Of a stretch of 64,000 nucleotides of DNA, positions 33,431-41,255 are shown one piece after another. The stretch comes from JBGPQJ01 sp963829485. GTDB lineage: Bacteria > Chloroflexota > Anaerolineae > Anaerolineales > Villigracilaceae. Where the stretch lies: assembly GCA_963829485.1 (NCBI GenBank), contig CAWHIK010000006.1:62001-126000 (forward strand), in the 5' to 3' direction. The position numbers were made by a program, and so were the translations under genes. The notes beneath the pieces are model-generated. The model ran no database searches and had not been told where the DNA came from. It saw nothing but the letters and a program-made list of their open reading frames with translations. Position 1 is the stretch's first letter. Each line of letters starts with the position of its first letter.

Positions 33431-34735
33431 TCAGGATTTCTTCTCAACCTTCATCACATGAACGGAGCAGGAAATGCAGGGGTCGTAAGCGCGCACCAGC
33501 ATCTCAAGGTCAAGGCGCATGGCATCGACAGGTTTTTCCATGATCATCGGAACCAGGGCTTTCATATCGGCTTCGAGGTTGGCGATGTTCTGGTTGGTGG
33601 GGATGATGCAATTCGCGCCGGTAAGTTTTCCATCCTGCCCGATCCAATATTGGTGGATCAGAATCCCGCGAGGGACCTCGCAAGCGCCGACACCGTCACA
33701 CCCGTTAGAACCGATTTTTCCGAGGTCGACGGGAGTGGGCTTTTCGAATTTGATCCCTTTGGTGAGAAGTTGATCAATAATCAGGATCGCATCCTCCACA
33801 CAGTGGACCACTTCCACCACCTGGGCAGCCGTGTTGAGATAGGGGTTGGTCACCTTGGGCTGCATCCCAAGTTTCCTGGCAGCCTCCTTGGCCTTGGAAT
33901 GAAGCTGCTCATAGTTGTTATTGAACCGAGCCAGCGCACCGACCATCAACGATTCGCGTTTGTGTTTGGTCCATTTTGCGCTGGAGTGCTGAACAAGGTA
34001 CTCGTTCGTGACATCCTTGTATTTTTCGATGGGCATGCGATACCCGTCGCTGGTCATGATCTCGCCATCGATGAAGGCGTATTCGTCAGGTTTGGTCAGC
34101 GACACGTACTCGGTGTCGCGCTCGAATTTTGGCCAGGGCAGGGATGCGCACAGTTCCACGGTGGCCTCCACGTCGGCGCGGCAGGCGATCAACTGCTCAC
34201 GCAGGTCTTTAAGTTCAGCAGCAGTTGGGAAGTGAGTGAATCCGCCGACGGTCATGGCAATGGGGTGGGTGTGCCGGCCTGCGACGGCTGCGCAAAGGTC
34301 GCCTGCCAGTTTTTTCATCCTCAATGCCCGGAGGACAACGTCCCGGTGGGTGGTCGCCAGGGGGATGACGCTCCCCACGCCGAGGAAGTCCGGGGCAACC
34401 AGCATGTAGATATGCAGTATGTGGCTGTCCAGGATCTCGCCGTGGAAAACCAATTTTCGAAGGAGTATGGTTTGTTCACTGAGTTCCACGCCGAGGGCGT
34501 TTTCCGATGCGCGCAGAGAAGCGGTGGTGTGCCCGGTCGAGCAAATCCCGCAGATCCGGCTGGTGATGTGGGATGCTTCCAGATAGGGTCTGCCCCGCAG
34601 CATGGCTTCAAAAAATCTAGGCGTTTCGATGACATCGAAACGACAGTCCTTGATCTTTCCGCCTTCGATGTTGACGACAATATTTCCATGTCCTTCAACC
34701 CGGGTCACATGATGTACATCAATTTTTGTGGTCAT
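33431..34735 (-). CDS. hydA: [NiFe] hydrogenase alpha (large) subunit, group 3b type (434 aa)
   Basis: Carries the Ni-Fe active site. The N-terminal motif RICGICSTGHTTA and the C-terminal DPCISCSVH supply the four Cys ligands; the short extension after it (VMKVEKKS) is what the maturation protease would remove. With the FAD/NAD subunit, Fe-S beta subunit and delta small subunit in the same operon this is a soluble NAD(P)-linked (sulfhydrogenase-type) enzyme, which can evolve or oxidise hydrogen. Group assignment rests on operon make-up. Confidence 0.92.
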   Translation of the reverse strand: MTTKIDVHHVTRVEGHGNIVVNIEGGKIKDCRFDVIETPRFFEAMLRGRPYLEASHITSRICGICSTGHTTASLRASENALGVELSEQTILLRKLVFHGEILDSHILHIYMLVAPDFLGVGSVIPLATTHRDVVLRALRMKKLAGDLCAAVAGRHTHPIAMTVGGFTHFPTAAELKDLREQLIACRADVEATVELCASLPWPKFERDTEYVSLTKPDEYAFIDGEIMTSDGYRMPIEKYKDVTNEYLVQHSSAKWTKHKRESLMVGALARFNNNYEQLHSKAKEAARKLGMQPKVTNPYLNTAAQVVEVVHCVEDAILIIDQLLTKGIKFEKPTPVDLGKIGSNGCDGVGACEVPRGILIHQYWIGQDGKLTGANCIIPTNQNIANLEADMKALVPMIMEKPVDAMRLDLEMLVRAYDPCISCSVHVMKVEKKS

Positions 34736-34756
34736 AGCCTCTGCCTCTGTGTCGGG

Positions 34757-35533
34757 TTACTTGCTTTTCTCATTATCCGCCATCGCTTTCTGGCGGACCT
34801 GGTAGGTTGTGAACATTGTGTAGAGTGAAGTGACATCGTCAACGGTCAGGCCATGCTTCGTCAGCACTTCACGCATCGAGGAGTCGTTCGGGTCGGAGAT
34901 GTAACCCCGGCAGGCTTCGCAGGACTGCCCATATGTGGGGCAGATTGCCTTGCAGCCGGCGCGTGTGATGGGACCGAGGCAGACCTTGCCCAGGGTGTAA
35001 AGGCAGGCATTCTCCCTCAGCTTGCAGTCCACACAGACCGGGTAATCGGGAATGGGCGGTTTTTTGCCGAGGAGCAGGGCGTTGACACACGCGATGAATT
35101 CGTCCCGGTCGATGGGGCATCCGGGTATGGCAAAATCCACCTTGATGACCGCATCGATGGGGCGGACGTCGTAGGTCTCGTACCACCCGGCTTTCTCGCC
35201 GTAAACGTATTGCCGAACGTCTTCGAGCGGATGCAAATACTTGAGTGAGTTGACCCCTCCGAGGTGGGCGCAGGTTCCGAGTGCAACAACCACCGCAGCC
35301 TGCTCGCGGATCTGTTTGAGGCGCTTCTCGTCGCTTTGACGGCTGCAGGAGCCTTCGATGAATGCCACTGCGTAGTCTTCGCCCCTCTCGGTCATCGCCT
35401 CGCGGAATTGAACGATCTCAACAACGTCCAGCAGGTCGGGATGCTGTTGCAGCGAATCGACCACCGTTAACTGGCAGCCTTCGCAGCACGTGAAATCAAA
35501 GAACGCAACCTTGGGTTTGCTGGTCTGGCTCAT
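34757..35533 (-). CDS. hydD: [NiFe] hydrogenase delta (small) subunit (258 aa)
   Basis: Electron-transfer subunit next to the Ni-Fe chain. FTCCEGCQLTVVDSL, EGSCSR, GTCAHLGG and IPGCPIDRDEF provide the proximal cluster ligands, and the C-terminal part CVDCKLRENAC...CLGPITRAGCKAICPTYGQSCEACRG gives further clusters. The ATG at 35533 is chosen because GGAGGAGG precedes it and it overlaps the stop of the gamma gene (ATGA); a longer reading to 35638 has no such site. Confidence 0.92.
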   Translation of the reverse strand: MSQTSKPKVAFFDFTCCEGCQLTVVDSLQQHPDLLDVVEIVQFREAMTERGEDYAVAFIEGSCSRQSDEKRLKQIREQAAVVVALGTCAHLGGVNSLKYLHPLEDVRQYVYGEKAGWYETYDVRPIDAVIKVDFAIPGCPIDRDEFIACVNALLLGKKPPIPDYPVCVDCKLRENACLYTLGKVCLGPITRAGCKAICPTYGQSCEACRGYISDPNDSSMREVLTKHGLTVDDVTSLYTMFTTYQVRQKAMADNEKSK

Positions 35534-36396
35534 AGCGCCTCCTCCAATCCCTTGATCTCCCGGTAGGAAAATACCGGTCCGGACTGGCAGGCATAAACAC
35601 TGTTGATCTGGCAGTGGCCGCACTTCCCAATGCCGCATTTCATTTTTCTCTCCAGCGAGAGGTAAATATTTCCTTCCAGGATGCCTTTTCCTTGCAGTTC
35701 CATCAAAACGAACTTGTACATGACCGGCGGGCCGCAGGTGATGGCAATCGTATTCCTTGGGTTGACCGATACATCCCGGAACAAGGTGGTAATGACCCCG
35801 GTATGACCTTTCCAGGTTTCGTCGCCTTTATCGACTGTCACCATCAATTCGACATCACTTCTTTTACTCCAGGCTTCAAGTTCATCCTTGAAAAGCAGTT
35901 CGGATGGATTTCTTGCCCCGTAGAGAATCAGCACCCTGCCGTAGAGCGCGCGCTCATCGAGTACCTGGTTGATCAAGGAACGGAGCGGCGCCAGCCCAAG
36001 TCCGCCGGGTGCGAAGAGAATATCCTTGCCACGAAACTTCTCGTAGGGGAAGCCATGTCCGAACGGTCCCCTCACTCCCAGCATGTCACCGGCTTGGAGT
36101 TTATGAATTGCCTGGGTGACATCACCCACCTTGCGGACGCATAATTCGAAAGTTCCGTTGCTGCGGCTCGGAGAGCTGCTGATGCTGATGGGAGCCTCGC
36201 CGGTTCCCAGCATGGAGACTTCGACGAACTGGCCGGGGCGGTGATCGAGCGACATGCCTTTAGGCAGTTCGATGGTGAATACTTTTTCGAGAGCGGTCAG
36301 CTGGACCACTTTGGCGATCTGCGCGACCACCGGCATGAAAAGGTGGTTCTCGTTTTCGGCGTATTGCGCCAATGATTTTTCCCTGGTTGCGATCAT
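35530..36396 (-). CDS. hydG: Hydrogenase gamma subunit, FAD/NAD(P)-binding (288 aa)
   Basis: Ferredoxin-NADP reductase-like protein: RPGQFVEVSMLG and the ISISSSPS segment bind FAD, FAPGGLGLAPLRSLI and ITCGPPVMYKF bind the nicotinamide nucleotide, and C-terminal CGIGKCGHCQIN...CQSGPVF holds a [2Fe-2S] cluster. It links the hydrogenase to NAD(P)H. Start overlaps the beta subunit stop by 4 nt. Confidence 0.9.
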   Translation of the reverse strand: MIATREKSLAQYAENENHLFMPVVAQIAKVVQLTALEKVFTIELPKGMSLDHRPGQFVEVSMLGTGEAPISISSSPSRSNGTFELCVRKVGDVTQAIHKLQAGDMLGVRGPFGHGFPYEKFRGKDILFAPGGLGLAPLRSLINQVLDERALYGRVLILYGARNPSELLFKDELEAWSKRSDVELMVTVDKGDETWKGHTGVITTLFRDVSVNPRNTIAITCGPPVMYKFVLMELQGKGILEGNIYLSLERKMKCGIGKCGHCQINSVYACQSGPVFSYREIKGLEEAL

Positions 36397-37442
36397 GGCT
36401 GCCCTCCGATTTCCTTCTTATGGTAAAGCTCATTGAAAACCTTTACCGGAGTAATATCGACCAGGCAGGCTCTTGCACACCGGCCGCATCCCACGCAGCC
36501 GAGGAAATGGTGCTCATCAAGGATGTATTTCCCTTTCCGCATGAATCGATGTCTCTGGCGCAGAGCGCGGCTCTTGCGGAAATTATGCCCCCCGGCGACT
36601 GTGGCGAAATCGTTTAGCTGGCAGGAATCCCAAATCCTCGAGCGCTGCCCGCGTTTCATGTCGAAAGCAACCTCGTCGGTGACGTCGAAACAGAAACAGG
36701 TCGGGCAGACATTGGTGCATGCAGCGCAAGCCAGGCAGCGTTCCCCAAGTTCGTTCCAGAGCGGGCTTTGCATGCTCATATTGAGAAGAGAAGGAAGGTC
36801 GCTGACATCGAAATCCAGGCGGTAGGGGAACCTCGGCCATTTTTCACTGAGCGTCGCGTTCAACTTCTGGATATCGCCCGGGGCTGCAGTCCGGACGGGG
36901 GCATGCTCCAGCAACTTCTGGCCGGCGTCCGTTCCGACATCGACGGTGTAGCAATCCCCGATGTCGGTGAGATGCAGGTCGTAGCCTTCATCCGCGCTGA
37001 GGGTGCCCATGCTCTTGCAGAAGGAGTGTTCGTCGCAGGGTGACAGGCATTCGACACTGACGATCAGGGTTTGCCTTCGTCTGTTGATGTAGTTTGGGTC
37101 CGTGTGACCGGAATCAAAAACATGATCGAGCAGGCGGATGGCATGCAGGTCGCACGTGTGTACGCCCAGGATAACGGTGCGAGGTTCCAGCCTCGGAGTT
37201 TTGATCTGGAATTCCCGGGCGTTGTCAAATTCGAAAAGAGTTTCCTTGGGCGGGAGAAGGAACTTCTTGGGCGGCAGGATCGTTGTTGGATAATCCAGCC
37301 GAAGCTCAGCAGGGTCGCGAAGAAAGTTAAAGGCGAATTGACCGTTTTTCTCGACCGGTCCCCCGACGCGATAAACTCTGAGCAAATTCCGTACAAAAGC
37401 CGGGACATCTTGCTTGCTTAGTATTGCGAGGCTCACTTTCAC
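36393..37442 (-). CDS. hydB: Hydrogenase beta subunit, Fe-S protein (349 aa)
   Basis: The C-terminal third has two [4Fe-4S] motifs, CLACAACTNVCPTC and CVGCGRCARAC, as in sulfhydrogenase beta and anaerobic sulfite reductase A subunits. The N-terminal two thirds (residues 1-200) are the family-specific domain with VHTCDLHAI and VECLSPCDEH segments. First gene of the operon; GGAGGTGAAAGTG ribosome binding site precedes the start. Confidence 0.88.
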   Translation of the reverse strand: MKVSLAILSKQDVPAFVRNLLRVYRVGGPVEKNGQFAFNFLRDPAELRLDYPTTILPPKKFLLPPKETLFEFDNAREFQIKTPRLEPRTVILGVHTCDLHAIRLLDHVFDSGHTDPNYINRRRQTLIVSVECLSPCDEHSFCKSMGTLSADEGYDLHLTDIGDCYTVDVGTDAGQKLLEHAPVRTAAPGDIQKLNATLSEKWPRFPYRLDFDVSDLPSLLNMSMQSPLWNELGERCLACAACTNVCPTCFCFDVTDEVAFDMKRGQRSRIWDSCQLNDFATVAGGHNFRKSRALRQRHRFMRKGKYILDEHHFLGCVGCGRCARACLVDITPVKVFNELYHKKEIGGQP

Positions 37443-37633
37443 CTCCTTGGGTTTGACGTGCTAAATCCGGCGGTTTTCCCGCCGTTTCAAAGCATGGGAT
37501 GGATGGCTGGTACCGATAAATAAGAGTAATTCGCCTTATAAACCATTTTGATTGTAGCAGATTTCACTATTCAAGGTTAGGATGTATGTAATAAAAAGTT
37601 TAGCGATAATGTCACATTTCACAAATAAATGCG

Positions 37634-37645
37634 TGATTTTTATCA
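37634..37645. promoter_or_regulatory. FNR/CRP-like palindrome between hydrogenase and CoA-binding genes
   Basis: TGAT-TTTT-ATCA fits the inner part of the FNR/CRP family box (TTGAT-N4-ATCAA). It lies about 50 bp upstream of the -10 box at 37686 and in the divergent region upstream of hydB. Single short match, so confidence is low. Confidence 0.35.
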
Positions 37646-37685
37646 GTTCTTTGACGGTAATTGGGCAGAACCTTTGGAGTGAGGC

Positions 37686-37691
37686 TATAAT
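37686..37691 (+). promoter_or_regulatory. -10 box for the CoA-binding protein gene
   Basis: TATAAT on the plus strand, 43 nt before the ATG at 37735; TTGGGC lies 19 nt upstream as a possible weak -35. Confidence 0.5.
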
Positions 37692-37734
37692 AATTACATA
37701 TTTCACACGTCAATTGCGAAAAGGAAAGGTGAAT

Positions 37735-38226
37735 ATGGCAAAAGTGGATTCTCTCGTACAGGATTTTCTCAATCAGAAAAAGATTGCCGTCGTTGGTGTA
37801 TCGGACAAACGAGAAACCGGCTGCAACGAAGCGTATAAAAGATTCAAGGAATCGGGTTATACGGTGTATGCGGTCAATCCTCGCATAACCGCTTACAACG
37901 GAGATCCCTGCTACCCGGACCTGAAGTCCATCCCTGAGAAACCGGATGCAGTCTTCATCCTGGCCAAACCCAAGGTGACCGATCAAATCGTCCAGGAATG
38001 TGTGGACCTCGGCGTCAAACACGTTTGGATGCATTGCATGATGGGCACCAAACCCGGTCTTGCGGCCGGCATGACGAGTGTGTCGCAAGATGCGGTGACG
38101 AAATGCCGGGAGAACGGCATCAGCGTCATACCCGGCACCTGCCCGAATCAGTTCCTGAAAGCGGATTTCGCCCACAAGATGATGCGCGGGATGTGGAGAA
38201 TGTTTGGCTTTTTAAAAGTTGCCTGA
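37735..38226 (+). CDS. CoA-binding protein, YccU type (163 aa)
   Basis: A single Rossmann-like CoA-binding domain: KIAVVGVSDKRETGCNEAYKRF, YAVNPRI, LKSIPEKPDAVFILAKP and VWMHCMMGT. This is the stand-alone YccU-like family, known to bind CoA but without a firm function. The ATG at 37735 has AAAGG upstream; the reading frame is open 150 nt further back but that part overlaps the promoter. It diverges from the hydrogenase operon. Confidence 0.85.
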   Translation: MAKVDSLVQDFLNQKKIAVVGVSDKRETGCNEAYKRFKESGYTVYAVNPRITAYNGDPCYPDLKSIPEKPDAVFILAKPKVTDQIVQECVDLGVKHVWMHCMMGTKPGLAAGMTSVSQDAVTKCRENGISVIPGTCPNQFLKADFAHKMMRGMWRMFGFLKVA

Positions 38227-38278
38227 TTAGGCAGACGGGTTTTTGTCCTATCTGGTTGTTTGTATGTGAGGAGGTACC

Positions 38279-38638
38279 ATGCCGAACAATCTGGACCCTG
38301 AACAGGAACGCTTAATTCGCCTAAGGGAAAAACAATTATCATCCCGGGATCCGGGTATCAAGAAAAAGAAATTCACCAACATGATCTCGGAAAAGGAGCG
38401 CAGGACTAAGAACACTCTCTCGATCGGCCGCGTATGGAGCGTCATTCCCCATATCTGGCGCTGGGCTTTCTATGGTCTGATTCTGGGGCTGATCACCATG
38501 GCGGTCCTGCCGACCTTCTGGATAAATGAGAATTCATTCCTCATCTCAATTCTCGCTGCAGCCATTCTTATCGTTCTGGGGATTATGATCGGCAGTGCGA
38601 TCGATTACCGGGAAAATCTCAAAGACCTTTCAAAGTAA
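38279..38638 (+). CDS. Hypothetical protein with two membrane helices (119 aa)
   Basis: The first 60 residues are charged (EQERLIRLREKQLSSRDPG, KKKKFTNMI), then two transmembrane segments follow (WAFYGLILGLITMAVLPTFW and FLISILAAAILIVLGIMIG). GGAGG 5 nt before the ATG supports the gene. No family recognised; 52 bp after the CoA-binding protein gene. Confidence 0.65.
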   Translation: MPNNLDPEQERLIRLREKQLSSRDPGIKKKKFTNMISEKERRTKNTLSIGRVWSVIPHIWRWAFYGLILGLITMAVLPTFWINENSFLISILAAAILIVLGIMIGSAIDYRENLKDLSK

Positions 38639-38770
38639 TGAACCCGGTACGCTTCGAATCGCGAACCGTCGAGAGTCATATCAGAAACGAATGTTATGTG
38701 GTAAAGTCCTAACCGGCATGGTTGACATCAACCGATGTTAGGACTGCCGACCTGCCATTAAAGGATAACC

Positions 38771-39322
38771 TTGGATTCGTTCATTTTCTTCACTGACGGC
38801 GTCATTACCGTGCGTCCTTTCCAGGAAGCGGACGTACCTGAGGTGCATGCAGCAGTCAGCGAATCTCAGAATGAAGCTGCGCGCTGGCTTGTTGACCTAA
38901 AGGGATTATCGCTGGCAGACGTTCAGGATTTCATCGCTTCCCAACCGCAGACATGGAATGAAGACAAGGCGTTTAATTTTGTAGTCTTGGAATCCAACAC
39001 GGGCAGGGTGGTCGGCGGGTGCGGCTTAACGCAGATCAACCGGCGACATCGTTTCTGCAGCCTGTATTTTTGGACCCGAACCGGCGCCACCGGGCATGGA
39101 TACGCCACACGAGCGGTCGTATTAATGGCGCGCTTTGCCTTCGAGTCGCTGGGGATGCAGCGTATGGAGATCGTGATTGAACCGGAGAACCTGGCCAGCT
39201 TGCGCGTTGCAGAGAAGGCAGGCGCCATCAGCGAAGGATACCTGCGAAGCCGGTTGCATCATCATGGGGAATCCAGGGATGCTGTAATATTTTCATTGGT
39301 GCCGGAGGATTTACCAGCCTGA
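38771..39322 (+). CDS. RimJ/RimL-type GNAT acetyltransferase (183 aa)
   Basis: GNAT fold: VITVRPFQEADVPEV, FVVLESNTGRVVGGCGL, FWTRTGATGHGYATRAVVLM (acetyl-CoA loop) and MEIVIEPENLASLRVAEKAG. Such enzymes acetylate ribosomal protein N-termini or small amines. Start is TTG with AAAGGAT upstream. The stop overlaps the next ATG (TGATG), so it is coupled to the CYTH gene. Confidence 0.83.
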   Translation: MDSFIFFTDGVITVRPFQEADVPEVHAAVSESQNEAARWLVDLKGLSLADVQDFIASQPQTWNEDKAFNFVVLESNTGRVVGGCGLTQINRRHRFCSLYFWTRTGATGHGYATRAVVLMARFAFESLGMQRMEIVIEPENLASLRVAEKAGAISEGYLRSRLHHHGESRDAVIFSLVPEDLPA

Positions 39323-39843
39323 TGCCAGCCAATATCGAAATCAAAGCCCGGGTGAGGGATTTCAACAGCCTGAAGAGTCGCGCAGAGTCGATCAGCGATT
39401 CGCCGGTGCAGGTCATCCCGCAGGAAGATACTTTCTTTAAAATCCCCACGGGAAGGCTCAAATTACGAGTCCTGGCTCCAGATCGGGCGCAACTGGTCTG
39501 GTATGCACGAAAGGACGACACCGGCCCCAAGCGGTCCGATTACCATATTTACGAAACGCGCGACCCGGAGCAGTTGAAATCCACCCTGGCTCTGGCTCTC
39601 GGCGTGAGGGGAGTCGTGCGCAAGACCCGCTATCTCTATCTGGTTGGACAGACCCGCATCCACCTTGATGATGTGGAAGGGTTGGGGCATTTCATGGAAT
39701 TGGAAGTGGTCATGAGTCCAGGTCAGCCTGATGCGGAGGGGCAGGTCATTGCGCAAGAACTCATGAGGAAACTGGATGTTGCCTCCAGTGATTTGTTGGA
39801 CGGTGCATATATGGATATGATTGAATCGATGGATGGAAACTAG
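39322..39843 (+). CDS. CYTH-domain protein (class IV adenylate cyclase/thiamine triphosphatase-like, 173 aa)
   Basis: The N-terminal NIEIKARV is the ExExK-like signature of CYTH triphosphate tunnel enzymes; EDTFFKIPTGRLKLRVL, QLVWYARKD, VRKTRYLYLVGQTRIHLDDVEGLGHFMELEVV supply the other tunnel strands. It hydrolyses or cyclises a triphosphate substrate; which one is not decided. Overlaps the GNAT gene by 1 nt. Confidence 0.83.
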   Translation: MPANIEIKARVRDFNSLKSRAESISDSPVQVIPQEDTFFKIPTGRLKLRVLAPDRAQLVWYARKDDTGPKRSDYHIYETRDPEQLKSTLALALGVRGVVRKTRYLYLVGQTRIHLDDVEGLGHFMELEVVMSPGQPDAEGQVIAQELMRKLDVASSDLLDGAYMDMIESMDGN

Positions 39844-39852
39844 GTCCGCAGC

Positions 39853-40263
39853 ATGACTGATTTTAATGACCCGAAGTCCGATCAGATATTCAGCCGGGAG
39901 CCGCTGAAAAAAAGGGCAGCTCCTATTTGGCGAGACTTGCGGCTTCTGGTCGCGGTCCAGCTTTATATGCTCGGGCGGATTTCATCGGACCGTGCCTCCA
40001 AGCTGGCTGATGTCCCGCATGTGGAATTTCTATTAAGTCTTGGCTTTTACAAAGTTTTTCCCCTGCAAGGCGAATTAGTGGAACTGGAACGCGCGGCACA
40101 TCAGGCGAAGCTCACGGTCAAGGGACAGTCCGCTCCGCCATCTGAAGACTCCAAAATGAGTCCTGTCGTCGCCAAAACATCTCCAGCCGGGGCGGCACCA
40201 AAAGATTCTGAAAGAGCTTCTTCAGAGAATCCGCCCCGCCAGGAAACACAGGAAAAGCCATGA
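39853..40263 (+). CDS. UPF0175-family antitoxin-like protein (136 aa)
   Basis: The core LLVAVQLYMLGRISSDRASKLADVPHVEFLLSLG is a UPF0175 ribbon/helix-turn-helix type DNA-binding element. The C-terminal 50 residues are low-complexity (Ser, Pro, Glu, Lys). UPF0175 proteins are paired with PIN-like DUF3368 toxins, as here: the stop overlaps the next ATG by 4 nt. Confidence 0.78.
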   Translation: MTDFNDPKSDQIFSREPLKKRAAPIWRDLRLLVAVQLYMLGRISSDRASKLADVPHVEFLLSLGFYKVFPLQGELVELERAAHQAKLTVKGQSAPPSEDSKMSPVVAKTSPAGAAPKDSERASSENPPRQETQEKP

Positions 40264-40748
40264 GCAAGGGTGTTTGCAGTGTTTCTCCGGTGATCTACCT
40301 GTACCGGATCGGAATCCTGGATTGGCTTCCGAAAGTTTTCGATGAAGTCTTCATGCCGTCCATCGTACTGGATGATCTGCTTGAAGGTCGTTTCATCGGG
40401 TACGATGTGCCGAGTCCTTTTGACCTGCCGTGGATGCAATACAAAGACCCTCAATTGACCGTCCCTTCAGCGTGGATGTCTCTTGACCTGAGCTCGGGTG
40501 AAGTGGCCGCCATGTCTCTGGCGTTCGAAACCCCGCAATGTGTCGTGCTGCTCGATGACCCTGTCGCGCGGCGGGCGGCAAAGAATGTCGGTATCAACAT
40601 TTGGGGCACTCTGAAATTCATGCTGGAGGCCAAGTCCCGCGGCTTAACAAAGAATGTCGCGCCTTATGTCGACCGCCTGGGCAATGCCGGTATCTGGCTT
40701 TCGGATGATATCCGCGAGCGAATCCTTACCCTGGCCGGCGAGGAATAA
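40260..40748 (+). CDS. DUF3368 PIN-like toxin (162 aa)
   Basis: PIN-domain relative: SPVIYLYRIGILDWLPKVFDEVFMP at the N-terminus, LDLSSGEVAAMSLA with the conserved Glu, VVLLDDPVARRAAKNVGI with Asp residues, and GTLKFMLEAKSRG. These acidic residues would form the metal site of an RNase. The very first Asp of canonical PIN domains (usually DSSPLI) is replaced: the start reads VCSVSPVIYL. Second gene of a type II toxin-antitoxin pair with the UPF0175 gene. Confidence 0.78.
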   Translation: MSKGVCSVSPVIYLYRIGILDWLPKVFDEVFMPSIVLDDLLEGRFIGYDVPSPFDLPWMQYKDPQLTVPSAWMSLDLSSGEVAAMSLAFETPQCVVLLDDPVARRAAKNVGINIWGTLKFMLEAKSRGLTKNVAPYVDRLGNAGIWLSDDIRERILTLAGEE

Positions 40749-40771
40749 CCACGCATTTTTGGAGGAATACT

Positions 40772-41176
40772 ATGCCTAATATCACCAAGATCAATCATGT
40801 GGCCATTGTCGTGGAAGAAATGGAGGATGCGCTTTCATTCTGGCGCGATGCCCTTGGTTTGGAATTGCACGAAGTACGAGACGTGCCTGCTGAAAAATCC
40901 AAAGTAGCGTTCATACCCATCGCAGGCGGGGAATTGGAGTTGGTCATGCCAACCACGGATGACTCAGGCATCGCCAAGTACCTCGCAAAACGCGGGCAGG
41001 GAATGCACCATATTTGTCTCGAAGTGGACGATATCGAAGGGATGCTGGAGCAGCTAAAGGCCAAAGGCATACGGTTGATCAACGAACAACCTCGCACCTC
41101 ATCGGATGGTAAGAAATATGCCTTTGTCCACCCCGAATCCGCCCGAGGTGTCCTGGTGGAGTTATACCAACTATAG
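40772..41176 (+). CDS. mce: Methylmalonyl-CoA epimerase (134 aa)
   Basis: VOC-fold protein of the usual length. KINHVAIVVEEMEDALSFWRDALGL, then GGELELVMPT, GMHHICLEVDDIEGMLEQLKAKG and ESARGVLVELYQL contain the metal ligands (His, His, Glu). It interconverts the S and R forms of methylmalonyl-CoA, feeding the mutase at 25334. GGAGG before the ATG; own terminator follows. Confidence 0.92.
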   Translation: MPNITKINHVAIVVEEMEDALSFWRDALGLELHEVRDVPAEKSKVAFIPIAGGELELVMPTTDDSGIAKYLAKRGQGMHHICLEVDDIEGMLEQLKAKGIRLINEQPRTSSDGKKYAFVHPESARGVLVELYQL

Positions 41177-41193
41177 TCTCTCAACGAATATCC

Positions 41194-41240
41194 AAAGGCA
41201 CACGGACTCACTGCTTTGAGTCTGTGTGCCTTTGTGGTTT
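41194..41240 (+). terminator. Terminator after the epimerase gene
   Basis: A 17-bp stem (41194-41210 with 41217-41233, one G-T pair) with a 6-nt loop and a T-rich tail, 18 nt after the stop. Confidence 0.9.
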
Positions 41241-41255
41241 AATTCAATTGTGGAA

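Noticed and set aside
33332..34828. 498-codon open frame on the plus strand opposite the hydrogenase large subunit
   Set aside because: Antisense shadow of a clearly conserved gene; no family features and its composition follows from the codon bias of the real gene.
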